The translations under genes were made by a program, and so were the position numbers. A stretch of DNA of 64,000 nt from Salinispirillum sp. LH 10-3-1 (GTDB taxonomy: Bacteria; Pseudomonadota; Gammaproteobacteria; Pseudomonadales; Natronospirillaceae): the NCBI RefSeq assembly GCF_030643825.1, contig NZ_CP101717.1, forward strand, positions 496,001 to 560,000. The letters are read 5' to 3'. How positions within the stretch are numbered: the stretch's first letter is position 1; every line of letters begins with the position of its first letter. Below, one piece after another: positions 42,442-50,871 of the stretch. Under the pieces are notes generated by a model. It did not search any database, was not told where the DNA came from, and saw only the letters and a list, made by a program, of their open reading frames with translations.

Positions 42442-43110
42442 AACCAATCTAACCACCGTCTCGGCCACGCAAGCCGGGCGGCGGGTGTTTTCAATCTCTA
42501 CAGTGATCTCTTCGGTCACTTCCAGACCGCGCCGCACCACTTCAACACCGACCACCTTCTTGCTAGCCCGCACACGGCTACCCACTTTTAATGGGTAGGG
42601 AAAGCGGACCTTGTTCAAGCCCAGATTCACCACCATGCGAGCGGCGGCATAGTGCGAGTCGGTGCCGTCGATGGAGCTGGTCAGGCGAGGTAACAGCGAC
42701 AGCGTTAAAAAGCCATGCGCAATGGTCGCTTTGAACGGCGATTCTTGTTCCGCACGCACCGGGTCGGTATGAATCCACTGGCGGTCTTCGGTCACTTCTG
42801 CAAACGCATTGACACGGGCTTGCTCAACGGTCAACCAATCACCCACATACACCACTTCACCAAGCTGGCTCAGCAGCTGTTTTCGCAGTGCTTCCGCTTT
42901 CGGGTGCTCGCAATTCGTCAGTTCAACGAGTTCGCTGCCAACGACTTTGCGGTCTTGGTCCAGCACCCAGTTCACCCATTGGTGATTGCGTGCGCTTTGC
43001 CAAAGTTCGTTCCAATAATCGCGCCACTGAGGGGCGATCAGGTCACGAAATTCCGCCTGATTTTTAGTCAGACGTTCCTTCTTTTCTTTAATTAAATCTA
43101 TGACGTTCAT
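42436..43110 (-). CDS. MaoC-like hot-dog dehydratase
   Basis: The start is the ATG at 43110 (MNVIDLIKEKKE); the longer frame upstream has no RBS. It has 224 aa with an N-terminal helical part and a C-terminal MaoC hot-dog fold: DWLTVEQARVNAFAEVTEDRQWIHTDP (catalytic Asp/His region), FKATIAHGFLTLSLLPRL and GLNKVRFPYPLKVGSRVRA. Relatives hydrate or dehydrate (R)-3-hydroxyacyl-CoA or acyl-ACP. The substrate is open. No operon partner. Confidence 0.88.
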   Translation of the reverse strand: MNVIDLIKEKKERLTKNQAEFRDLIAPQWRDYWNELWQSARNHQWVNWVLDQDRKVVGSELVELTNCEHPKAEALRKQLLSQLGEVVYVGDWLTVEQARVNAFAEVTEDRQWIHTDPVRAEQESPFKATIAHGFLTLSLLPRLTSSIDGTDSHYAAARMVVNLGLNKVRFPYPLKVGSRVRASKKVVGVEVVRRGLEVTEEITVEIENTRRPACVAETVVRLVF

Positions 43111-43285
43111 ATCCGGGAATCCGTTTCGCAGAAAATTACAGTCGATGCGAGTTGTATTTATTGTACGACAGATGGTTAAAATTCGATCACTCTTGTTATG
43201 CACGATAGTCGTGAGTAATGGGAACAGACCATGACGATGAGGCAGGCTATTGTCTGACGGGCGGAGCATACCACGAGTTGGCTGC

Positions 43286-43309
43286 TAAAAAGGGGACGTA
43301 ATGTCCCCT
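43286..43309 (-). terminator. Intrinsic terminator after pmbA
   Basis: On the minus strand, AGGGGAC, loop ATTAC, GTCCCCT followed by TTTT, starting 10 bases after the pmbA stop. Confidence 0.88.
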
Positions 43310-43318
43310 ATCGTCTTA

Positions 43319-44647
43319 TCAGCCTGAAATCGACATATCCGCAAAGCGCAAACTCGGCATGAGCATGCTGCGCTGCCAATTCCAGCGTGCAGTGTCGCCA
43401 ATGGCATTGATGCGGTTCAGCATGTCGTAGAAATTGCCTGCCACCGTGATGCCACGCACCGGCTGTATCCGCTCGCCATTGCGACACAGGTAGCCACTGG
43501 CGCCGAAACTGAAATCGCCCGAAATAGCATTGGCGCCTGAGTGTGTACCTTGCAGGTCGGTGAGTTCAAGATACTCGCCGCCGGTCAGATCACTTTGGGT
43601 GCTTTGCCCCGGAGCTATGTGCAGTTGGTGAGCGCCAACACTCAAAGGCGATTTAGGCCCACGTTGAGCATGTCCGGTATTAGCAGCGTTAAGCTGCCGC
43701 GCGGTCACACTGTTGTGTAGCAGCGTTTGCAACACACCATCAACCACCAATGGGGTGGTGGCGCACGCAGTGCCTTCGGCGTCGAACAGCGCATAACCGA
43801 ACCCGTCCGTCATGAGTGGCTGATCGCTGAGCTCAAAACCGGCCACCGCTACTTGCTTACCAAGGCGGTTGCGCCATGGGTTGATGCCGTCTTGGGCGGA
43901 CTTGCCGGACAACATAATACTGAAAACATCAAACAGCTCAGCTTGTGATTCAGGGTCGAAGATCACGTCATAATGGCCGCTTGGCACGGACTTGCCCTGC
44001 AGCATGGCAGTTGCCTCGCTGTGCGCGTCGGCAATCACTTGGTCAGCGCTGAGCTGCTCACCCAAACGGGCGGCTTGGCCTTTGCCGGCCATGGCCGTCA
44101 GCTCGCCGTCTGCGGCTAACGCATAGGCGTACAGGTGATTGATGCGTTGCCGACTGGAGGCACTCAAACCCTGTGTCGAGAACACCTGATGCTGGCTGAT
44201 GACTTCCATCACGCCGTTGTAGGGCACATTACGTATCTGTGGCTTGCTCGCTAAGGTACGCTCTAGGTATAGCGCCAACTCAATGCGTTGCTCCGGGCTG
44301 AAATTCGAGTCCGGGCACAGTTGCGCGTTGTCGGTCTGCAAGGTTTGACGGTTGGCGGGGATCAGCTCGTTCGGCTCAGGTTTGCTGAACCGGGCGTTTA
44401 ATAACGCCTGATCAACCAGCTGGCCAAGTGCGTCGTCGTCGGTGGCTTCGCTGTAAGCGATCCCAACCTGTTGGTCCTTAATGACACGCAAGCCCAGAAT
44501 GCGCGTGGCGCTGACGGCTTGTTCTTCCAGCGCTCCGTCACGGGCTTTCAGCGACAACGATTCTTTAGCGTCGACAATCAGGTCGGCTTCGGCACCGGCT
44601 GCTCGAGCGCGGTCCAATACTGTGCTGGCGAATGTTGGCATGGTCAT
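43319..44647 (-). CDS. pmbA: PmbA (TldE), non-catalytic partner of the TldD protease
   Basis: The start is the ATG at 44647, which overlaps the tldD stop by one base, preceded by GGGAGGGAACGCC; the longer frame is tldD out of frame. 442 aa, normal for the family. Motifs: DGALEEQAVSATRILGLRVI, GFGYALFDAEGTA, LSVGAHQLHIAPG, YLELTDLQGTHSGANAISGDFSFGASGYLCRNGE. Together with TldD it forms a heterodimeric metalloprotease that processes modified peptides such as microcin B17 and degrades unfolded CcdA. Confidence 0.95.
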   Translation of the reverse strand: MTMPTFASTVLDRARAAGAEADLIVDAKESLSLKARDGALEEQAVSATRILGLRVIKDQQVGIAYSEATDDDALGQLVDQALLNARFSKPEPNELIPANRQTLQTDNAQLCPDSNFSPEQRIELALYLERTLASKPQIRNVPYNGVMEVISQHQVFSTQGLSASSRQRINHLYAYALAADGELTAMAGKGQAARLGEQLSADQVIADAHSEATAMLQGKSVPSGHYDVIFDPESQAELFDVFSIMLSGKSAQDGINPWRNRLGKQVAVAGFELSDQPLMTDGFGYALFDAEGTACATTPLVVDGVLQTLLHNSVTARQLNAANTGHAQRGPKSPLSVGAHQLHIAPGQSTQSDLTGGEYLELTDLQGTHSGANAISGDFSFGASGYLCRNGERIQPVRGITVAGNFYDMLNRINAIGDTARWNWQRSMLMPSLRFADMSISG

Positions 44648-46032
44648 TAGGCGTTCCCTCCCACCAGAATATTGTTCACTTTTAGGGCGGGCTGCCCCAC
44701 GGTGGTGGGTACCGCACCACTGACCGAACCGCACATGCCGCACGCCAGAGCCAAGTCAGACCCCACCATGCTGATTTCTTTCAGCACCTTTGGCCCCGTG
44801 CTGATCAGCGTAGCGGATTTCACCGGGTATTGAATTTTGCCGTTCTCGACGTAATAGCCTTCGGTAACCGCGAAGTTAAACTCGCCCGTACCCGGCTGAA
44901 CCGAGCCACCGCCCATGCGCGCGGCGTAAATGCCTTTGTCCATGCTGGCGATCATATCGTCAAAGTGGTCGTTGCCCGCTTCGATGAAGGTGTTGCGCAT
45001 GCGTGAAGCAGGCGCGTAGCGATAGCTTTCCCGACGACCAGACCCAGTGCGTGCAAAACCGGTCTGCTGGCTACCGACGCGATCCACCAAAAAGCCGGTC
45101 AGACGGCCTTCTTTGATCAGCTGGGTGTGCTGGGTTTCCATGCCCTCGTCGTCGATATTGATCGAGCCCCAAGCGTTATCGATGGTGCCATCGTCGACTG
45201 CGCTCACCGCAGGGTGCGCGATCATTTCGCCCATTTGGTCGTGAAAGACGGAAGCTTTCTTCGCCACGGCGGTGGTTTCCAACAAATGCCCACAGGCTTC
45301 GTGGAAGATGACACCGCCAAAGCCGTTGCCAATAACAACCGGCATGTGACCGGACGGACAAGGCTTCGCACCCAGATTCACCAAGGCCTGACGACGCGCT
45401 TCGTCGCCCAGTCGGGCAGGGTCGTCTTGTTGATGCAGTTCCCAACCGACCAAACCACCGATATTTTCACTGCCGGTGGCCTGAAGATCACCGTCCATAG
45501 CCACGGCAGTAATGCCAACGCGGCAGTAATTGCGAGTGTCGGCGGTGTGCAGGCCTTCGCTGTTAAAAATTTCGATCTGCTGTTCGCGCTGCAGTAAGAA
45601 GCCCATGGTGCGGCTGATCTGGTCGCCGCCTTGGCGCGCCGCTAGATCTGCTTGGCGCAAAAAATCGATCTTTGCTTGCAGTGCGGCATCGGCACTTAAA
45701 GGCGCGCGTGCCGGATGGTGATTGGTCGGCACGCGGTAGTCGAATGCAATCGCCGTATTTACCGGGTCGCGGCGGTCTTTCGCCGCCAGCTTGCTGACGA
45801 CGTCGCGCAGCACATCAGCGGAGGCTTGGTTGGTGTAGCCGTACAGCACCTTATTGCCAAAGACGAGGCGCACACCGATGCCAAACTCTAGGCCGGACTG
45901 CACATTTTCGACTTTATCCAGCAGTGTGCTGAGGTTCTGGCGTTGTTGCCGCTCGACAAATAGATCGGCGAAATCGGCACCCAAAGACAGTGCGTGATCA
46001 AGCACAGTGCGGGCGATGGTGGTATCCAGCAT
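44647..46032 (-). CDS. tldD: TldD metalloprotease subunit
   Basis: A 461-aa protein. It carries the zinc motif HEACGHLLET (HExxxH), which is the catalytic one lacking in PmbA, plus GADFADLFVERQQRQNLS at the N-terminus, YVENGKIQYPVKSATLISTG and CGMCGSVSGAVPTTVGQPALKV. Start ATG at 46032 with AAGGAG upstream. Forms the TldD/TldE protease with the coupled pmbA product. No peptide substrate or RiPP gene is visible nearby. Confidence 0.96.
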   Translation of the reverse strand: MLDTTIARTVLDHALSLGADFADLFVERQQRQNLSTLLDKVENVQSGLEFGIGVRLVFGNKVLYGYTNQASADVLRDVVSKLAAKDRRDPVNTAIAFDYRVPTNHHPARAPLSADAALQAKIDFLRQADLAARQGGDQISRTMGFLLQREQQIEIFNSEGLHTADTRNYCRVGITAVAMDGDLQATGSENIGGLVGWELHQQDDPARLGDEARRQALVNLGAKPCPSGHMPVVIGNGFGGVIFHEACGHLLETTAVAKKASVFHDQMGEMIAHPAVSAVDDGTIDNAWGSINIDDEGMETQHTQLIKEGRLTGFLVDRVGSQQTGFARTGSGRRESYRYAPASRMRNTFIEAGNDHFDDMIASMDKGIYAARMGGGSVQPGTGEFNFAVTEGYYVENGKIQYPVKSATLISTGPKVLKEISMVGSDLALACGMCGSVSGAVPTTVGQPALKVNNILVGGNA

Positions 46033-46084
46033 GATGGAAACTCCTTTTGATCGAAGATCACAAGGATACGCGTGATCGGACGCG

Positions 46085-46717
46085 TCAGTCCATTCTTGAC
46101 GCTTTTTTGGCTAATGCCGTAATGCCTGCCCAGTCGCGTTTTTCCAGGAGTTCTGGGGGTACGATCCAGCTACCGCCAACACACAGCACATTAGGCAACG
46201 CTAGGTACTCAGCCATGTTATGAGGGCCAATCCCGCCGGTGGGGCAGAAGGTAATGTCAGGAAAAGGGCCACTGAGGCTTTTCAACATGGCGGTGCCGCC
46301 CGCCACCTCGGCAGGAAAGAATTTACAGCAGCGATGGCCCATATCAATGGCTTGCATCAATTCAGATGCGGTGGCCACGCCCGGCAGAAACGGCAGGCTA
46401 AACTCCCGTGCCGCGAGCAGGAGGCTGTCGCTGATGCCGGGGCTCACCACAAAATCTGCACCATGCTCGGCGACGGGCAGCAATTGCCGTGGTTTGGTGA
46501 CCGTTCCGGCGCCCACTAAAATACCGGGCACACTTTTCATGGCTTTGATGATGTCCAGTGCAGCCGGAGTGCGCAGCGTCACTTCCAATACGGTCAGGCC
46601 GCCATCGCGCAGCGCTTCAGCTAGGGGAATGGCATCGTCCAGATGCTGCACGGCAAGTACCGGAATAACCGGGCGTGCTTGAGCCAGAATGTCGTGAGTC
46701 GTTAAGCGTTTGGTCAT
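46085..46717 (-). CDS. eda: KDPG/KHG aldolase
   Basis: A 210-aa class I aldolase: cleaves 2-keto-3-deoxy-6-phosphogluconate to pyruvate and glyceraldehyde-3-phosphate in the Entner-Doudoroff pathway. Motifs are RPVIPVLAVQHLDDAIPLAEALRDGGL, VLEVTLRTPAALD (catalytic Glu), VGAGTVTKPRQL, KFFPAEVAGG (Schiff-base Lys), and CPTGGIGPHNMAEYL. It is an orphan here, with edd, zwf and pgl absent. RBS AAGGAC. Confidence 0.96.
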   Translation of the reverse strand: MTKRLTTHDILAQARPVIPVLAVQHLDDAIPLAEALRDGGLTVLEVTLRTPAALDIIKAMKSVPGILVGAGTVTKPRQLLPVAEHGADFVVSPGISDSLLLAAREFSLPFLPGVATASELMQAIDMGHRCCKFFPAEVAGGTAMLKSLSGPFPDITFCPTGGIGPHNMAEYLALPNVLCVGGSWIVPPELLEKRDWAGITALAKKASRMD

Positions 46718-46731
46718 AATAAGGTTTGTCC

Positions 46732-48930
46732 TTAGGATGAGCTGACAACCAAGGCTGCTTGGTCGGCTGCGCGAGCCACAAATCTACCGATAATCTGGGC
46801 CGACGGCAATTGCTGCACCAACTGTTGTGTGGCCTCAGAAGGTAAAGCCACTAACAAGCCACCAGAGGTTTGCGGGTCGAGCAGCAAGCCAATGCGCGGA
46901 TCATTGGCGGGCAGATCGAGCGAGCATCGATTGAGCAACGGCATAAGCTGCGGCACCAGAGACGACGCATGGCCAGCCTGCAATAGTTCCAATGCACCGG
47001 GTAACGCCGGAATGGCATGGCCGTCCAGTTGCAACGCCAAAGTATCGTCACTCAACATTTCAAGGGCATGACCAAGCAAACCAAAGCCCGTGACATCGGT
47101 AACGGCGTGCGGATGGATCGACTGTAAACGCGTCATGGCAATGCGGTTGGACTGTAACATGCTGCACCACGCTGCTTGCATTGCAGACCACGGTGCTTGT
47201 CCGCTCATGTCGGCGGCTAAAATAACGCCCGTACCGAGCGGCTTGGTCAGCACCAGTACATCGCCCGGTTGCGCCCCTTGCTTGCGCCACAGCGCGGCCG
47301 CATCTGCTTCGCCCGTAACGCTGAGGCTGAGGTGGGTTTCGGCACCTTCGGTGCTGTGTCCGCCGGCGAGCACCGTGGCTTCTTCCACCAATTGTTCGGC
47401 AATGCCCTGCATCAATACCGCGAAGTCGCGCTCCTGCAAGCGAGGGTGGGCAAACGCCATATTCGCCCACACCTGTGCCAGCACTGGTTTGGCACCCATG
47501 GCGTACAGGTCGCTGAGTGCGTGCAGTACACTCACCTTACCAAAGCGATACAGGTCGGTCGAAAAGGCCCGAAAGCCGTCCATGCTTTGTAGGCTGATGG
47601 CGCCGGGTGTGGGTTGCCAGTTCGCGGCGTCTTCCGCCTGCGACAACGCAGGGCTGACGTGGACGGATTTGTGCACCGGCAAACGATGCAGGGTGTCGGC
47701 CAGTAATTCTGGGCCTAACTTGCTGCCGCAGCCCGCGCAGTGCGGGGCACTCATGTCGGGCGCGGTCATAGCCATGGCCTTCATGCGGTGCGTGAACAGC
47801 GCCATAAAGTCACGGTCGATGCGATCCTTCCAGCGCCACACCCAATCACCATGCAGTGTTATCGGGCCGCGTCGCCCCACGGCGGTTTTGCCACCCAGCG
47901 CCAACAACGAGAGAAACTGCCGTTGTAAGCGGATGGGCTGCAAGGGTTCACCGGCGAACGCCCGGCGCAGGTTCTCGTGCAGAAAGCGCGCTTGGCGCAC
48001 GGCGTACACCCCGGCTTTGGGGCGCGGGTCATTGACCATTTCCGCGACGTCACCGGCCGCAAACACTTCAGGGTGCGAGGTGCTTTGCAGATACTCGTTC
48101 ACCGCAATAAAGCCGCCCCTGGCGGTGTCTAATCCGGCGTCTGCCGGCCACTGTGGTGCACCCGCTGGCGTACACAGCAAGGTTTGTTGCAGGCGCAAAT
48201 AACGGCCGTCTTCGGCCTGAATCCCTTCTGCATCAATCTGTTGCACACGAAACTGCGCGTGACAGGTGATTTGTGCGTTATCAAGCGCCCGTTGGGCAAT
48301 GCGTTGCAGGCGCTTGGGATAGCCGGGAAGGATGCTGTCGCCACTGAACACCAGATGCCAATCCGCCGAGGGCTTGCTTGCAGTGCTTTTTGCTGTGGTG
48401 CCGGTATCGCCTGTAGCAAAGCGATGCGCCATGGCTAACACCAATTCAACACCGCCTGCGCCTGCACCGACTACTGCCCAGTGTTGGGGTTCCGAAGAGG
48501 TAGGGGCGTGCGTCATCAGGTTTTGCCAGCGTTCGTACAAACCACTCACCGGCTTAACGCCCACCGCGTGTTCGGTGGAGCCGGGAATTGCTGTGCTCGG
48601 GGTTGCGCCGGTATCGATGGACAAGCGGTCGAAGCGGATGTCCGGCCAGCCATCCACCTGTACGTGCTTTTCAGACAGATTCAATCCGACCACTCGGCCC
48701 GGTATGAACCGCACGTTGGCCTTGCGGCACAGTTGGTTAAGATCAATCAGGATGTCGTCGAGGTCATAATGCCCGGCGATCAGGCCCGGCAGCATGCCCG
48801 AATACGGCGTGGTGCCGCCGTCGGAAATCAACGTCACCCGTACATTGGGAATAGGCTGCATGGCGAGCTTGCGGATCAGCAAGGCGTGGGTGTGGCCACC
48901 GCCTAATAAGACCAAATCGCGTTCGATCAT
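46732..48930 (-). CDS. selD: NADH-dehydrogenase-like flavoprotein fused to selenide water dikinase (SelD)
   Basis: A 732-aa fusion. Residues 1-385 form a pyridine nucleotide-disulphide oxidoreductase: LGGGHTHALL (FAD), VVGAGAGGVELVLAMA (NADH), HPEVFAAGDVAEM. Residues 395-732 are SelD, which makes selenophosphate from selenide and ATP. The catalytic loop HCAGCGSKLG has Cys398 and Cys401, Lys404; there is no selenocysteine codon. It also has MDGFRAFSTDLYRFGKVSVLHALSDLYAMGAKPVLAQ and VTDVTGFGLLGHALEML. The flavoprotein may reduce selenium or recycle thiols for SelD. It overlaps selU by 4 nt. Confidence 0.95.
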   Translation of the reverse strand: MIERDLVLLGGGHTHALLIRKLAMQPIPNVRVTLISDGGTTPYSGMLPGLIAGHYDLDDILIDLNQLCRKANVRFIPGRVVGLNLSEKHVQVDGWPDIRFDRLSIDTGATPSTAIPGSTEHAVGVKPVSGLYERWQNLMTHAPTSSEPQHWAVVGAGAGGVELVLAMAHRFATGDTGTTAKSTASKPSADWHLVFSGDSILPGYPKRLQRIAQRALDNAQITCHAQFRVQQIDAEGIQAEDGRYLRLQQTLLCTPAGAPQWPADAGLDTARGGFIAVNEYLQSTSHPEVFAAGDVAEMVNDPRPKAGVYAVRQARFLHENLRRAFAGEPLQPIRLQRQFLSLLALGGKTAVGRRGPITLHGDWVWRWKDRIDRDFMALFTHRMKAMAMTAPDMSAPHCAGCGSKLGPELLADTLHRLPVHKSVHVSPALSQAEDAANWQPTPGAISLQSMDGFRAFSTDLYRFGKVSVLHALSDLYAMGAKPVLAQVWANMAFAHPRLQERDFAVLMQGIAEQLVEEATVLAGGHSTEGAETHLSLSVTGEADAAALWRKQGAQPGDVLVLTKPLGTGVILAADMSGQAPWSAMQAAWCSMLQSNRIAMTRLQSIHPHAVTDVTGFGLLGHALEMLSDDTLALQLDGHAIPALPGALELLQAGHASSLVPQLMPLLNRCSLDLPANDPRIGLLLDPQTSGGLLVALPSEATQQLVQQLPSAQIIGRFVARAADQAALVVSSS

Positions 48931-50018
48931 TGGTCGGCCTGCTGTAACCAGTGTAACAAGTCTTCATGGCCACCACGGGCAACCACCGGGCGCTGGGCTT
49001 TTTGCATCAAATACTCATAGGTTGGGTCGTAGTATTCCGTTAGAAGAATACGAATCAGGGTGTCGAAACCGCCCCAGTCTTGATGATCACGTAAGGCGGC
49101 GACGGCTTCGGGAAGCAACAACATTAAGCGGTCGAGGCGTTCGCCACCCAGGCGTTTACGAATGCGCTGCAGATGACCACCGATGTAGTCTTCCAGCGCT
49201 GTCCAGCACCGTTCAGCGTCTTGCTGTTGCAGGTGAGTCAGTGCTTCTTGTACGTAATCGTGCCGTAACCGTTGAATGCGTGCCGACAAGGGTACCTCCA
49301 AGCGCAATGCCGGTGCCTGTTGCAGTAAGGCTTGCAACTCGGGCGGCACAAACACCCGTCCAATTAGGCGTGACTCATCTTCCAACAGAACCGGTGTCGA
49401 ATGCTGGTGCGCGTGTTGCAACCACTGAACGGCCAAAGCGTTCTCCCAGTCTATTTGTGCGGGCTGTGTGACAAAGGTGCCACCGAAAGCGCTGCCTCGA
49501 TGACGCGCCAGACCTTCAAGATCCAAGCTGTGTGGCCAGGCATGAATCAACTCGGTTTTGCCACTGCCAGTCGGCCCCGTTATTACGCGCGCCTGCCCTA
49601 CAGCGATGTGTTGGCGTAACGACTCCAAGAGAAAGCGTCGCATGGCTTTATAGCCACCGACCACCAACGGGTAATCAATACCGTTTTCGTGCAACCAACG
49701 TTGCGTGGTGCGTGAGCGCAAGCCACCACGAAAGCAGTACAAATAGCCTTCCGGGTGCTTCGTTATAAAGTCTTTCCATGCGGTGAGGCGCTGCGTACGG
49801 ATGGTCTCGGTCGCCAGTTCGTTACCGAGCGCTATGGCGGCTTGTTCGCCCTGTTCTTTATAACGCAGACCGATGTCGTGCCGCTGTTGGTCGTCAAGCA
49901 ATGGCAGGTTAATGGCGTTCGGGAACGCGCCTTGCGCGAACTCGACAGGGGCGCGCACATCCATGAGTGGCACGTTCTTAAGGAACAGCGACCGGTAATC
50001 CTCTGTGTTGGCGCGCAA
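48927..50018 (-). CDS. selU: tRNA 2-selenouridine synthase
   Basis: A 363-aa protein (MnmH/YbbB) that uses SelD's selenophosphate to convert 2-thiouridine at the tRNA wobble base to 2-selenouridine. The rhodanese domain has the catalytic Cys in YCFRGGLRSRTTQ; then a P-loop GPTGSGKTEL and the LEGLARHRGSAFG stretch. The start is the TTG at 50018 with AGGAG nine bases upstream. With SelD it accounts for the organism's selenium use in this window; SelA/SelB are not seen. Confidence 0.96.
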   Translation of the reverse strand: MRANTEDYRSLFLKNVPLMDVRAPVEFAQGAFPNAINLPLLDDQQRHDIGLRYKEQGEQAAIALGNELATETIRTQRLTAWKDFITKHPEGYLYCFRGGLRSRTTQRWLHENGIDYPLVVGGYKAMRRFLLESLRQHIAVGQARVITGPTGSGKTELIHAWPHSLDLEGLARHRGSAFGGTFVTQPAQIDWENALAVQWLQHAHQHSTPVLLEDESRLIGRVFVPPELQALLQQAPALRLEVPLSARIQRLRHDYVQEALTHLQQQDAERCWTALEDYIGGHLQRIRKRLGGERLDRLMLLLPEAVAALRDHQDWGGFDTLIRILLTEYYDPTYEYLMQKAQRPVVARGGHEDLLHWLQQADQ

Positions 50019-50104
50019 GCGGCAGTTCTCCTAGGCAGGGCGGTAAGGTAGTGTAGCTTAAAAGGGCAATGGACCATGAAGTGAATCGCCACTAATTTGC
50101 TAGA

Positions 50105-50195
50105 CACGGTATCCCTACATTTATAAGCCGGGCCAGGATGCCGTCCTTACTGGTGAGGTCTTTGCCGTCACGCAGAGCTTGCATGGCGGCTTCCA
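50105..50195 (-). pseudogene. IS256-type transposase N-terminal remnant
   Basis: On the minus strand an ATG at 50195 opens MEAAMQALRDGKDLTSKDG-ILARLINVG and stops after 30-odd codons. The MEAAMQALxDGKDLTxKDGIL run matches the start of IS256-family transposases that continue for about 400 aa. Here it is cut, and the rest of the element is not seen. It lies in the 50019-50374 spacer, which holds nothing else recognised. Confidence 0.5.
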
Positions 50196-50374
50196 TATAG
50201 AAGATGGGTTTTGTTATAGGTCATATCTCTTTCGCATAGGATAAAGAAATGACACAGAATTCTGAACACTACCTCCAAGCCGGTAGCCTGATTGTTTCTC
50301 AATGCCACCTTGCAAGTGTACTGGTCAAGAATCACTGGTGCCGCACGACGGCATGGGCGGCTAAAAGAAAGAGG

Positions 50375-50641
50375 TTACTCGTAGATGTCTTTACGGTGGC
50401 CAATTCGCAGGACCAATACGACCAGCTTGTCATCTTCTATGTTGCAGATCATGCGGTAGGTGCGAACGCGGTAACGCCACAATCCCGCTAGATCACGGGA
50501 CAATGGCTTACCAAAGCGGCGGGGATCTTCATCAGTGGCAATGCGCTCACGGAAGTAGCGAAGAATCTCCTGTTGGGCCTGGCGGTCGAGCTTGCGCAGC
50601 TCCCTGGCAGCCGCGTCATCAAACTCAACGGTCCTCGTCAA
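50375..50641 (-). CDS. RelE/ParE-family toxin
   Basis: An 88-aa toxin: TRTVEFDDAAARELRKLDRQAQQEILRYFRERIA, RRFGKPLSRDLAGLWRYRVRTYRMICNIEDDKLVVLVLRIGHRKDIYE. The YRVRTYRMICNI and HRKDIY strands carry the Arg/Tyr/His residues used by RelE-type ribosome-dependent mRNases. Overlaps the antitoxin gene by 17 nt. It is the second gene of a toxin-antitoxin operon. Confidence 0.93.
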   Translation of the reverse strand: MTRTVEFDDAAARELRKLDRQAQQEILRYFRERIATDEDPRRFGKPLSRDLAGLWRYRVRTYRMICNIEDDKLVVLVLRIGHRKDIYE

Positions 50642-50837
50642 GAGTCTGCTCCATCTCGTCTAATGTCCAGCGCTTGCCGGGGTTCTCTAGGCGGTTGATG
50701 GCCAAGTATTTGTCTTCCAAATCGTCCAAGTGCTCAAGGATGGCTTCCTTGGCGTAAAAGGTCTTGGTGCGCCCGGTCTTAGCAGCGAGGGCGGCTAGGC
50801 GGGCTTCAACGTCATCAGGGAGTCTGATAGCAAGCAT
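50625..50837 (-). CDS. RHH-type antitoxin (RelB-like)
   Basis: A 70-aa antitoxin: MLAIRLPDDVEARLAALAAKTGRTKTFYAKEAILEHLDDLEDKYLAINRLENPGKRWTLDEMEQTLDEDR in layout, a ribbon-helix-helix N-terminus (beta strand AIRLPD, then two helices) and an acidic tail that would wrap the toxin. The start at 50837 has GGAGG ten bases upstream; the longer frame lacks an RBS. Precedes and overlaps the toxin gene. Confidence 0.93.
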   Translation of the reverse strand: MLAIRLPDDVEARLAALAAKTGRTKTFYAKEAILEHLDDLEDKYLAINRLENPGKRWTLDEMEQTLDEDR

Positions 50838-50852
50838 GATAACCTCCATTGC

Positions 50853-50864
50853 TATACATGTATA
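50853..50864. promoter_or_regulatory. Palindrome TATACATGTATA at the antitoxin promoter
   Basis: A perfect 12-bp palindrome 16 bases before the antitoxin ATG, the usual place and form of the autoregulatory operator for RHH antitoxins. It lies just 7 bases before the start of the large opposite-strand CdiA-type frame. Confidence 0.65.
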
Positions 50865-50871
50865 ACGTAGC

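Noticed and set aside
50249-50491. A plus-strand protein beginning after AGGATAAAGAA
   Set aside because: The frame overlaps the RelE toxin gene in antisense for most of its length and has no recognisable domain; the toxin-antitoxin reading is much stronger.
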